Source: Thermohalobaculum sp050331335
GTDB taxonomy: Bacteria > Pseudomonadota > Alphaproteobacteria > Rhodobacterales > Rhodobacteraceae
NCBI GenBank assembly: GCA_050331335.1
Contig: JBHJGY010000050.1
Coordinates: 20,911-84,910, forward strand
DNA length: 64,000 nucleotides
Direction: 5' to 3'
Below, in pieces: positions 49,259 through 57,766 of this stretch (positions are counted from its first letter, which is position 1; the number at the start of each line of letters is the position of its first letter). The notes under the pieces are model-generated. The model searched no databases and had not been told where the DNA came from. It worked only from the letters and a program-made list of their open reading frames with translations. Made by a program: the position numbers and the translations under genes.

Positions 49259-49849
49259 ATGGCGAATGAATCGGCGGGCGGGGCTGACGCGCAGTCCCGG
49301 TCCTCAGCGCTCAAGATCGGCCTCGGGCTCGGCGCCATGGCCCTTGTGGCGGGACTCGCAGCACTCGGGCTGAGCCGGCCCGATCTTGCCGCGCACGACC
49401 ATGAGCTCGAGCTCACCGAGGGACCCTCGCGCGCCGCGGCACGGCAAGATCCGGCCAGCCTCGCGGGTCATGTGCTCACGCAGATCTACAGTGCTTTCGG
49501 CGAACGCGAGGAAGGCGCGATCTACGACGCGCTCGCCGGGGTGGCGGCCGGCGAGGTGCTGGAGGATCTTTATCTCCAAAAGCGCGCAGCCCTCCTGGAT
49601 GATGCAACCGGGGCGACGGGTCAGCGCTTGCACGGGCTTGAGATCCTCGATGTCACGGCCGAGGAGACAGGGTCGGGCTTCGTCCTCACCGCACGCTGGC
49701 AGGCAATCGGCGCTGTCGAGCACGGCGATCACACCCATATCCGCGGCAACATCTATGGCGGACGGCTCCAGGTGGAACCCCTTTCCGGGCGCTGGCGGCT
49801 CACCGGCTTCGCCCTCATCGACGTGGCGCGGGTGACGCAAGACCGATGA
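49259..49849 (+). CDS. Membrane-anchored or exported protein with an N-terminal His cluster
   Basis: A 196-residue protein of unrecognised family. One hydrophobic helix (about 18-40) is followed by LAAHDHELELTEG; if cleaved after LAA the mature end would again be histidine (HDHELE), otherwise it is a type II membrane anchor. The soluble domain (about 65-190) has EHGDHTHIRGNIYGGRLQVEP, another His-rich motif that could bind metal. Its stop overlaps the LolD-like ATPase start by 4 nt, so it is probably a partner of that ABC system. Confidence 0.8.
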   Translation: MANESAGGADAQSRSSALKIGLGLGAMALVAGLAALGLSRPDLAAHDHELELTEGPSRAAARQDPASLAGHVLTQIYSAFGEREEGAIYDALAGVAAGEVLEDLYLQKRAALLDDATGATGQRLHGLEILDVTAEETGSGFVLTARWQAIGAVEHGDHTHIRGNIYGGRLQVEPLSGRWRLTGFALIDVARVTQDR

Positions 49850-50526
49850 GCGCGTCCGCGATCCGCATCGAGGGGCTCAGCTTCGCCCGCGCGGGCGGCG
49901 GCTTCGCAATCGGCGTGCCGGAGCTTGAGGTCGCAAAGGGCGAGCGGTTGGCGTTGGTCGGCCCCAGCGGCTCGGGCAAGACCACCCTGCTGATGCTGAT
50001 TGCGGGCATTCTGCAGCCCGCGGCGGGCCGGGTGCTCGTGGAGGGCACGGATCTGACAGCGCTTTCGGATGCTCGGAGGCGCCAGCTGCGGGCGCGGCGC
50101 GTCGGCTTTGTGTTCCAGAGCTTCGAGCTGGTGGATTACCTCTCCGCGCGGGACAACATCCTCTATCCTTACAGGATCTCGCCGGGCCTCCGCCTCGATG
50201 CCCAGGTGCGGGCGCGGGCCCAGGCGCTTGCCGCAGCGTCGGGGCTTGGCGCCGTGCTCGACCGTCGGCCGGAACGGCTCAGCCAGGGCGAGCGTCAGCG
50301 GGTCGGGATATGCCGCGCGCTTCTCACCCGTCCGGGGCTCGTGCTGGCCGACGAGGCGACGGGCAACCTCGATCCCGACAACAAGGCGCGCCTGCTCGAT
50401 CTGATGTTCGATCGCGCGGCCGAGGCAGGCGCTGCGGTGATCGCCGCAACCCACGACCACGGATTGCTGCCGCGGTTCGACCGGGTGATCGACATCGCGG
50501 CGTTCCGCGCGGAGCGCGCCGCATGA
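49846..50526 (+). CDS. LolD/MacB-type ABC transporter ATPase
   Basis: A 226-residue ATPase of the LolD/MacB (type VII-like) class. Walker A GPSGSGKTTL, signature LSQGERQRVGICRAL, Walker B GLVLADEATGNLDP and the switch-region ATHDHGLL are intact. The LADEATGNLD wording is typical of this class. It is flanked by an anchored protein (4-nt overlap) and the FtsX-like permease (4-nt overlap). Such pairs are usually mechanotransmission systems and do not move substrate across the inner membrane. Context suggests metal handling, as in Zrg-type zinc loci. Confidence 0.91.
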   Translation: MSASAIRIEGLSFARAGGGFAIGVPELEVAKGERLALVGPSGSGKTTLLMLIAGILQPAAGRVLVEGTDLTALSDARRRQLRARRVGFVFQSFELVDYLSARDNILYPYRISPGLRLDAQVRARAQALAAASGLGAVLDRRPERLSQGERQRVGICRALLTRPGLVLADEATGNLDPDNKARLLDLMFDRAAEAGAAVIAATHDHGLLPRFDRVIDIAAFRAERAA

Positions 50527-51701
50527 CCGACACGCTCTTTCTTGCCATGGCCTATCTGCGCCACCACCGCGTGAAGAGTGCCGTGATGGTCCTCGCCCTG
50601 GCCACGATCCTCGCGGTGCCCGCGACGGTTTCGGCCCTGATCGAGGCGGCTCAAGCAAGGCTCTCCGCCCGTGCCGCCGCGACCCCGCTGGTAATCGGAG
50701 CGCCGGGTAGCCGGCTCGACCTCGTTCTGGCCGCCCTGCATTTCGACGCGGCATTGCCGGAGCCCACGACCCAGGCGGCGGTCGATGCGGTTTGGGCCAG
50801 CGGACTCGCCGATGCGGTGCCGCTTCATCTGGGCTTCGGGACCGGCCCGCACCCGATCGTCGGCACATCGCTCGACTATTTCGACCTGCGCGGGCTTGAG
50901 ATCGCCGAGGGCAGGGGGCTCGCGCTGCTCGGCGAAGCGGTGATCGGAGCCGGCGTCGCGGAGCGGGAGGGCCTCGGCCCGGGCGGGCGCTTGATTTCGA
51001 ACCCCGAGACGCTGTTCGATCTCGCCGGCAGCTATCCGCTCGCCCTTGATATCGTCGGTGTCTTGGCGCCCAGCGGCACCGATGACGACCGTGCCGTCTT
51101 CGTCGATATCAAAACCGCTTGGGTAATCGCTGGCATCGGCCACGGGCACGCGGCGGTCGTTCAGACGTCCCCGCCAGGCGAAACGCCGGACGCCCCGCTG
51201 CGGGCCGACCCGGCGATCCTCGAATTCACCGAGATCACCCCGGAGACGATCGACAGCTTCCACTTCCATGGCGATCCTTCGGATTATCCCGTCACCGCCG
51301 TCATCGCGCGGCCCTACGACACGCGGGCCGGCACCCTGTTGCGGGGGCGCTATCTCGACGGGGAGGCCGGGCAGCAAGCGGTCGTGCCGGCGGCGGTGAT
51401 CGACGGTCTGATCGCCCAGGTGTTTCGTATCAAGGGCGTGCTCGACCTCGTGGTCGCGCTGGTCACGGTCGCAGCATTGGCCGGGCTCGGGCTCGCGCTA
51501 TTCCTCTCGCTTCAACTCAGATCCGGCGAGATGGCCACCGCGTTCCGTCTGGGAGCGCCGCGGCTGCATGTGGCTCGGCTCGTCGGTGCGGAGGCGCTTA
51601 TTCTGTTGCTCGCAGCAGGGTTTATCGCCTTTTGCCTTGCGGCTTTGGCCCAGAATTTCGCCGCCGATGCCGTCGACCGCCTGATCCGACCCACCCCCTA
51701 A
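50523..51701 (+). CDS. FtsX/MacB-like ABC permease
   Basis: A 392-residue permease with the MacB/FtsX layout: one N-terminal helix (about 18-38), a large periplasmic domain (about 40-270), then three C-terminal helices (DLVVALVTVAALAGLGLALFL, a middle span, and EALILLLAAGFIAFCLAALA). The FtsX motif LRSGEMATAFRLGAPRLHVARL lies between the last helices. It overlaps its ATPase by 4 nt. A ZnuA-like protein follows 9 nt downstream. Its likely role is driving or signalling to periplasmic metal proteins. Confidence 0.88.
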   Translation: MTDTLFLAMAYLRHHRVKSAVMVLALATILAVPATVSALIEAAQARLSARAAATPLVIGAPGSRLDLVLAALHFDAALPEPTTQAAVDAVWASGLADAVPLHLGFGTGPHPIVGTSLDYFDLRGLEIAEGRGLALLGEAVIGAGVAEREGLGPGGRLISNPETLFDLAGSYPLALDIVGVLAPSGTDDDRAVFVDIKTAWVIAGIGHGHAAVVQTSPPGETPDAPLRADPAILEFTEITPETIDSFHFHGDPSDYPVTAVIARPYDTRAGTLLRGRYLDGEAGQQAVVPAAVIDGLIAQVFRIKGVLDLVVALVTVAALAGLGLALFLSLQLRSGEMATAFRLGAPRLHVARLVGAEALILLLAAGFIAFCLAALAQNFAADAVDRLIRPTP

Positions 51702-51710
51702 GGAGAGCCC

Positions 51711-52601
51711 ATGTCCCGTCTCGCCGCTGCTCTTACCCTGATGCTCGCCCTCGCCGGACCCGCCAGCGCCGATCGGGCTCTGACCGTCTTCGCGGTCAAC
51801 GCGCCGCTGGCCGATATGGCAGCGCGCCTCGCGGGTGATCGGGCGCAGATCGCCTTCCCTGTGCCGAAGGGGCGCGACCCCGCTTTCTGGCGCCCGGCGA
51901 TCGCCGACATCACTGCCGCGCAGCGGGCCGATCTCGTCCTTCTCAACGGCGCCGGCTATGCGGCCTGGACCACGAAAGCGACCCTGCCGCGCGGCCGCCT
52001 CGTCGATACCTCAATCGCATTCGCCGATCGGCTGATCGAGACCGAGACCATCACCCACAGCCACGGCTCCGAGGGGGCTCATTCCCATATCGGGCGCGCG
52101 ACCCATGTCTGGCTCGATTTCGCTCAGGCGCGCGCCCAGGCCGACGCAATTGCAGCCGCCTTGATCCGCCGGATGCCGGAGGCCCAGGCAGAGATTGCCG
52201 CGTCGCTTGCCGCGCTGACGGCCGATCTCGACGCGCTCGATGTGGAAGCACAGGCGATCGGGGCGCGGCTTGCCGGGGTTCCGCTCCTCGCCTCCCATCC
52301 GCGCTACCAGTATTTCGCGCGAGCCTACGGCATGACGATCGACAGCGTCGCCTGGGATCCGCAGACACCCCCTGAGGCGCAGGACTGGGCGGAGCTCGAC
52401 GCCCTTCGAGCCCGCAGCGGCGCGGGCGCCATGCTTTGGGAACGCGTGCCTGCGGCGGAGACGGCAGCGGAACTCGCAGCACGGGGCCTCGAGGTTATCC
52501 TTTTCGAGCCTGGCGGGGATCGGGGTGCTGTGCCCTTTATCGAACGCATGAGGGGCAACCTGACGCGGCTGAGCGCTTGGGCGGACCGCCGTGGCGGCTG
52601 A
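51711..52601 (+). CDS. ZnuA-like zinc/metal-binding periplasmic protein
   Basis: A 296-residue cluster A-I metal-binding protein. The signal peptide ends GPASA, then DRALTVFAVNAPLADMAARL. Typical ligand regions are the His-rich loop THSHGSEGAHSHIG, HVWLDFAQARAQ and the SHPRYQYFARAYGM histidine. The usual first His ligand (HDPHxFEP in ZnuA) is absent: the sequence is PKGRDPAFWRP. That variant is shared by a clade tied to FtsX-like transporters rather than ZnuBC, as I recall the family. It is the last gene of the metal operon, with no ZnuB/ZnuC in the window. Confidence 0.87.
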   Translation: MSRLAAALTLMLALAGPASADRALTVFAVNAPLADMAARLAGDRAQIAFPVPKGRDPAFWRPAIADITAAQRADLVLLNGAGYAAWTTKATLPRGRLVDTSIAFADRLIETETITHSHGSEGAHSHIGRATHVWLDFAQARAQADAIAAALIRRMPEAQAEIAASLAALTADLDALDVEAQAIGARLAGVPLLASHPRYQYFARAYGMTIDSVAWDPQTPPEAQDWAELDALRARSGAGAMLWERVPAAETAAELAARGLEVILFEPGGDRGAVPFIERMRGNLTRLSAWADRRGG

Positions 52602-54568
52602 TCGGTGGCTGATCGTCGGCTGGCGCTGGGGCGTCTGCCGGTCGACAGGCCGCGTCTGCGCCCGGGTTTCGGGGCGGGCCGCGGCCCCCTGCGCAGGTCT
52701 TCGACGTCGCGGCCTCCGGCGTCAGCTTGGACGATGCCCGGTGGCCCTAGGAGCAGCCTTTCTTTCAGGTGAGAAATTGAAACGAGCCCGACCATCGGGA
52801 GCGCGCCCGGATCATCGTAAAGCCCGAAGATGCCGAGGCTTTCTGGGGCGCAAAGTCCCGGTACAATGGCCGTGCACATGCCCGCGACCCTGACTGGAGG
52901 GCGGGCGGTTGCCACGGGTGCGAGGCTTGGCGCGCGGTTCCCAGATTTCTGGCGGTTGCGAAGGCCCTACGGTCCGTCTGCACCGGCGCTTGGCGGCAGG
53001 GATCAACTGGTCATTTCTGCGCGTCGCGGGCGGGTCTGCAACTGTCGGTTTTCTGATCGGCCGTGACCGCGGAGGCCGTGACGGTCAGCGAGGTCTGTTT
53101 TAGGCCGATCGAGGTTGGACGGCGGCGCCTTGATCCAGCACCCGGCGCTGGCGGGTGGCCGCCCCTTCGGCCCTCTCTCGTTCCTTGAGGATGGCGGGCG
53201 CGGCCGCAAACTCCGGGGCCGGCTGCCTCATTCGGGCGCGCTGTCGCCCGGGGCGCTCGGACCAGGGGCGCAACCCTGGCCGAGAGAAGAGCACGCCTTG
53301 CTTGCGCCATGGCTGCTCGGGGGCTCCCCAGGGCCTCTCGCGGCAGGCAGACGCTCAATCGCAGCGCTTTGCGGTCCGGTCGATCCTTCAGAGCGGCGGG
53401 CGCGGCGCGCAAGTCCCTCACCTCGGGGTCGCTCGCCCGGCGCGCGATACCGGCCGTGGACCGACGGCGCCTCGGTGCCCAACCGTCTTCCGACAGCAGC
53501 GCCACGGAGTTCCACCGGGCCGTCGAGACGCGGCTGGCGGAAGACGGTGATCCAGGGCACATCCGGCGGCGCCTGGCAGTTGCCCGAGGCCGCCTCTGAT
53601 CCGCGATCGCCGAAGCCCCGCACTGTTGCGGTCACGGTACCTGTCTGAGGGACGCCTAAGAGGCATCGGTGGCCCCTGCTATGGCCGGCCAGGGTTAGAG
53701 CATCGCGCGGCGGGCGGCGTCCTTCGGCCTCTGCCGCTGACCAGCCACGCCGCCGTGTCCTCGGCGGACGGCCGGACCTGCAACACCCTGGCAACCGGTC
53801 CAGGCCCACCGCACCTAGGCCGGGATGACCGGTTGGGGTGGGGTCGGCCTGCCTCACGGAATGGTGGGGATCCCCCGGGACGGCTGTGCCGTGGGGGGCA
53901 TCCAGGGTTAGGCTGAGATCGGCGCGACGGCGGGCTCGGAGACCGATACGGCGCGCATGGTAAAAAGTCGGCTGGGGGGTAGGGTCGTCGGCGCGGGACG
54001 GTGAGCCCAGGCCGATTGGACCTGCGCCGAGACCTTGCTCGAGGCGACCGGTTGGGGCGCGCGGCCGCCCAGGCCCAGGATATGCGCAACCAAACCCGCG
54101 CCCGCCTTGAGGAAGGCGCCAGCTGCCCGCCGCTGCCGCGCTCGCACGGATCAGTGACCCGCGCTGGCCCATGACATGGCGAGCCTTTCCGATGCGCGAT
54201 GGCTCCGCCGTCTCGACGCGCTGGCGCTAACGTTCTGGAGCCGTGGAGGGCCGTCGGCGCTGTGTCGGGTCCGCGCGACCTCAGCCTCAGTCACAGCCAT
54301 ACTCTCTGCGCCACGGTTTGCGCCGAGGATGCCCCGGGCAGCAGAACAGCTGCCGCGGTGCTGTTGCAACTCGGCGCAGCGACTGCCCCCAGACGCGCGC
54401 GGTCGGGTGCTCAATCTGTGCGAGCTCTCCGCCTAGGTCGCGCGGCGGCTTGCGCCGGATCCGCCGGTCAGCCATGGCGGTCGTATCGCCTCGCCAAAGG
54501 CCCAGGACCTCGGCATGATCGTCGAGACCCCGCGGCTTCGCCCGCCCGAGTTGATATTGGACTGACCC
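52602..54568. other. 1.97-kb gap without recognised gene
   Basis: Very GC-rich sequence between the metal operon and the aminotransferase gene. Many open frames exist on both strands but none shows recognisable motifs or a convincing ribosome-binding site. On the minus strand, protein-like text such as PPDVPWITVFRQPRLDGPVEL (53500-53570) is cut by frame changes, so decayed genes are possible. No transposase remnant or tRNA was seen. Confidence 0.5.
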
Positions 54569-55846
54569 ATGCAGAGACTTCAAACCCAGGCCGAATGGAC
54601 AGCACGGGCCCGCGCGGTGCTCCCGGCCGGCGGCTTCGGCAATTTCGACCCCGGGATCGTTATCCGCGAGGGCCGCGGCGCCCGAGTGATCGACGAGGAC
54701 GGGCGGGATTTTGTGGACTACCTGATCGGCTCGGGGCCGATGGTGCTCGGCCATTCGCATCCCGAGGTTTTGGAGGCGGTTTTCGAACAGTTGCCCCGTG
54801 GCCAGACCTTTTTCGCGAGCAACCCTCGGGGGATCGAACTCGCCGAAGCGATCTGCGGCGCGGTCCCTTGTGCCGAGCGGCTGCGCTATGTGTCGACCGG
54901 GGGCGAAGCGGACATGTATGCGATGCGCCTCGCCCGCGCCTTCACCGGTCGCGAGAAGATCGTCAAGTTCGAAGGCGGCTACCACGGCATGTCGGCCGAG
55001 GCACAGATGAGCCTTGCGCCTGAGCGGTTGGCGAACTTTCCCCAGCCCGTTCCGGATAGTGCGGGCATCCCGCAGGCTGTGGCGGATGCGATGCTGATCG
55101 CGCCCTTCAATGACCCTGATTTCATCCGCGCCCTCTTCGACGAGCACGGGCCGGATATCGCCGGGATCATCGTCGAGCCTTTGCAGCGCATCTTGCCGCC
55201 GGAGCCCGGGTTCCTCCAGCTGCTGCGCACCGAGGCGGATCGCCACGGCATCGTGCTGATCTTCGACGAGGTGGTCACCGGCTTCCGCCTCGCCTGGGGC
55301 GGCGCGCAGGAGCGCTATGGCGTGACACCGGATCTGTGCACGCTGGGCAAGGTGATCGGCGGCGGCTTCCCGCTCGCGGCCATTGCCGGGCGCGCGGAGA
55401 TCATGGCGCATCTCGACAAAGCCGCGGTCGGCGCGCAGGCGTGGCTGATGATGACGGGCACGCTCTCCGGCAACCCGGTGGCCGCCGCGGCGGGGCTCAA
55501 GACCCTGGAAATCCTTGCGCGTCCCGGGCAATTTGAGCGCCTGCGCGCGCTGGGGGCCGAGGTCCAGAGGCTGATGGGCGCGGCGCTTGCGGCCGAGGGC
55601 GTGGCGCATCGCATGGTCGGCGACGAGACCCTCTTCGACGTGGTGTTTGCCGACGGGCCCATCCGCAGCTATCGCGACACTCATGCCGCGGACCGGGACA
55701 AAAGCGCCCGCTTTGCCGGTCTGCTGCGGGGCCAGGGCGTCCTCAAAGCGGCTGGCAAAACGTATCCCTGTCTCGCCCTCGACGACGAGGATTTGGCCCG
55801 AACCGAGCGCGCGCTTGCCGTCGCCGCTGCGGCTCTGCACAGATGA
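54569..55846 (+). CDS. Class III aminotransferase (glutamate-1-semialdehyde aminomutase-like)
   Basis: PLP-dependent enzyme of 425 residues in the class III group. Motifs include IDEDGRDFVDYLIGSGPMVLGHSHPEV, FVSTGGEA-like YVSTGGEADMYAMRLARAFTGR, GGYHGMS, VEPLQRILPPEPGFL, the cofactor Asp in LIFDEVVTGFRL and PLP lysine Lys261 in LGKVIGGGFPLAA. HemL-like and omega-aminotransferases share this pattern, and the lack of haem-pathway neighbours argues for an amino-acid or amine aminotransferase. The downstream M81 metallopeptidase may act in the same pathway. Confidence 0.9.
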   Translation: MQRLQTQAEWTARARAVLPAGGFGNFDPGIVIREGRGARVIDEDGRDFVDYLIGSGPMVLGHSHPEVLEAVFEQLPRGQTFFASNPRGIELAEAICGAVPCAERLRYVSTGGEADMYAMRLARAFTGREKIVKFEGGYHGMSAEAQMSLAPERLANFPQPVPDSAGIPQAVADAMLIAPFNDPDFIRALFDEHGPDIAGIIVEPLQRILPPEPGFLQLLRTEADRHGIVLIFDEVVTGFRLAWGGAQERYGVTPDLCTLGKVIGGGFPLAAIAGRAEIMAHLDKAAVGAQAWLMMTGTLSGNPVAAAAGLKTLEILARPGQFERLRALGAEVQRLMGAALAAEGVAHRMVGDETLFDVVFADGPIRSYRDTHAADRDKSARFAGLLRGQGVLKAAGKTYPCLALDDEDLARTERALAVAAAALHR

Positions 55847-56180
55847 GCCACGCGAAGGCCGACCGCGTCTACGTCCCCGTCTCCGTCTCCGTCCCCGTCT
55901 GCGTCTCCATCTGCGTCCACGTCAGGGGCAGCGGTTAGCGATCCCGTCGGCCAAGTCGACGGCTGCGCCAAGCTGACGAGATCCGACAGTGGCGTGCCCA
56001 AACGCCGCCTTCTATCCTCCGAAGGCGCGGCGCAGGCGCGTCGGGATCATATGCGGGTCCGCGCGGCCGTGTCCGGCAGGGCAGGCGTCTTGGGCCGACA
56101 ACCTTGATCCCGCTTCCAACCCGAGCCAGGCTTGGCGTGTCTGTGGCGGCCCCGCGGCCCCGCTTTCGAGGACGGTTTCC
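55847..56180. other. 334-bp gap with a hexanucleotide array
   Basis: Between the aminotransferase and the M81 gene. It holds the CGTC-rich array described separately and otherwise nothing recognisable. GAGGACG lies about 10 nt before the M81 start. Confidence 0.5.
55866..55925. repeat. Hexanucleotide tandem array, ten units
   Basis: Ten consecutive 6-nt units of the form CGTCNN (CGTCTC, CGTCCC, CGTCTG and variants; one CATCTG) occupy 60 bp just after the aminotransferase stop. In the minus frame it would encode an Asp/Gly/Ala-rich repeat, but no gene is supported. The array could vary in length by slippage. Confidence 0.85.
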
Positions 56181-57680
56181 ATGCCCCGCATCGCCATCGG
56201 CGGCTTTCAAAACGAGACAAACACCTTCTCCCCGGTCGCCGGCAGCTATGAGCTCTTCTTGCGCGCCGATGGCTGGCCGGGGCTCACCCGAGGCCCGGCG
56301 GTCTTCGATGCGCTCGCTGGCTTCAACATTTCGATGGCCGGGCTGTTGGCCGGCGCCAGGCAGGCGGGGAGCGAAATCGTGCCGCTGGCCTGGGCGGGCG
56401 GTGGGGCGAGCGGGATCGTCACCGCCGACGCCTTCGAGCGGATCGCGGCAATGCTGCTGGAGGATCTCGCTGCGGCGCTCCCGGTCGACGGTGTGTTGTT
56501 CGATCTCCACGGGGCAATGGTCGCCGAGCATCTGGAAGACGGCGATGGGGAGATGTTGCGCCGGTTGCGTGCCTTGGTCGGGCCGGAAGTGCCGATCTTT
56601 TGCGCTTTGGATCTCCACGCGAATATCAGCCCGCAGATGGTGGCCCATGCCGACCGGCTAACCCTCTGCCGGACCTATCCCCATCTCGATATGGCACAGA
56701 CCGGGCGGCGGGTGGCGCAGGCCCTCGCGGATCATCTGGCGGGTGCGCGGGCGCCGGTGCGGATCTTGCGCCAGATCCCGTTCCTGATCCCGACCCCGCG
56801 TGGTTGCACGCTTTCGGATCCGGCGAAGACCGTCTATGCGCGGTTGGCCGAGTTGGAATGCCGACCGGGGGTCACCGAGCTCTCGGTCGCTTGTGGCTTC
56901 AGCGACCAGGACGTGCCCCATGCGGGACCGGCGGTGCTGGGCTACGGCACCGATGCGGCGGCTGTCGAAGCGGCGGTGGCCGCGCTTGAGGCCGAGATCT
57001 TGCGCCGGGAGGCGGCATTCGCCCACAGCCCCTGGCGTCCCGACGCTGCGGTTGCCCATGCGCGCGCGGCAGCGGCCGGTCCCGTGATCCTCGCCGATAC
57101 TGAGGACAATGCGGGCGGCGGCGAGCCGAGCGACACCACCTGGCTGCTCGCCGCGCTCTTGGACCAAGGCGCAGAGGCGGCGGTGCTCGGCCTTCTCGCC
57201 GACCCGGAGGCCGCGGCTGCCGCCCATCGCGCGGGGCTCGGCGCGGAAATCACCGTGGCGGTCGGAGCTAAGTCCGAAGCACCGGGACACCGGCCCGTGA
57301 CCAAGGCTTGGCGGGTCGCGGCTCTGTCCGATGGCCGGTTCCGCGCCACGGGCCCCTATTTCGCCGGCGCGCGGCTCGATCTCGGTCCTATGGCGGTGCT
57401 GGCGCGCGAGGGGGTGCAGGTCGTCGTTTCGACCGCGCGGGAGCAGGCCGCCGACCAGGCGATGTTCACCCATCTGGGCATCGATCCCAAGGCGGCTCGG
57501 GTTCTCGTGCTCAAGAGCGCCGTGCATTATCGGGCGGATTTCCAGCCGATTGCCGCTGAGATCCTGGAGGTGGCCGCTCCCGACCGTCAACAGAACCCGC
57601 AGATGCCGCAAGCCTACCGCAATTTGCGCCCAGGTCTGCGCATGGCGCCCTGCGGACAGGCCTTTCCGCCGCCGCACTGA
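56181..57680 (+). CDS. M81 family metallopeptidase (MlrC-like, DUF1485)
   Basis: A 499-residue protein of the M81/MlrC family. It starts MPRIAIGGFQNETNTFSPV, the family N-terminus, and has LFDLHGAMVAEHLEDGDGEML, FCALDLHANIS, CRTYPHLDMAQTGRR, ADTEDNAGGGEPSDTTWLL and the C-terminal KSAVHYRADFQP. Conserved His/Asp residues in these motifs bind zinc in the family. MlrC acts in microcystin breakdown, but most family members have unknown substrates, probably small amides. The ATG at 56181 is chosen because the upstream frame lacks similarity. It follows an aminotransferase gene. Confidence 0.9.
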   Translation: MPRIAIGGFQNETNTFSPVAGSYELFLRADGWPGLTRGPAVFDALAGFNISMAGLLAGARQAGSEIVPLAWAGGGASGIVTADAFERIAAMLLEDLAAALPVDGVLFDLHGAMVAEHLEDGDGEMLRRLRALVGPEVPIFCALDLHANISPQMVAHADRLTLCRTYPHLDMAQTGRRVAQALADHLAGARAPVRILRQIPFLIPTPRGCTLSDPAKTVYARLAELECRPGVTELSVACGFSDQDVPHAGPAVLGYGTDAAAVEAAVAALEAEILRREAAFAHSPWRPDAAVAHARAAAAGPVILADTEDNAGGGEPSDTTWLLAALLDQGAEAAVLGLLADPEAAAAAHRAGLGAEITVAVGAKSEAPGHRPVTKAWRVAALSDGRFRATGPYFAGARLDLGPMAVLAREGVQVVVSTAREQAADQAMFTHLGIDPKAARVLVLKSAVHYRADFQPIAAEILEVAAPDRQQNPQMPQAYRNLRPGLRMAPCGQAFPPPH

Positions 57681-57766
57681 CCCTGCAACAGCCAGCAGAT
57701 TTGGCAAGGCGCGCAGGTGCTGGTATTCTTGCGTGGCGGATTTGATGGCTCCGGGGGGAGACGCGG

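Noticed and set aside
53228..54172. 314-residue minus-strand open frame in the gene-free block
   Set aside because: Pro/Gly/Arg-rich, no motif, no ribosome-binding site; protein-like pieces switch frame, so at best a decayed gene.
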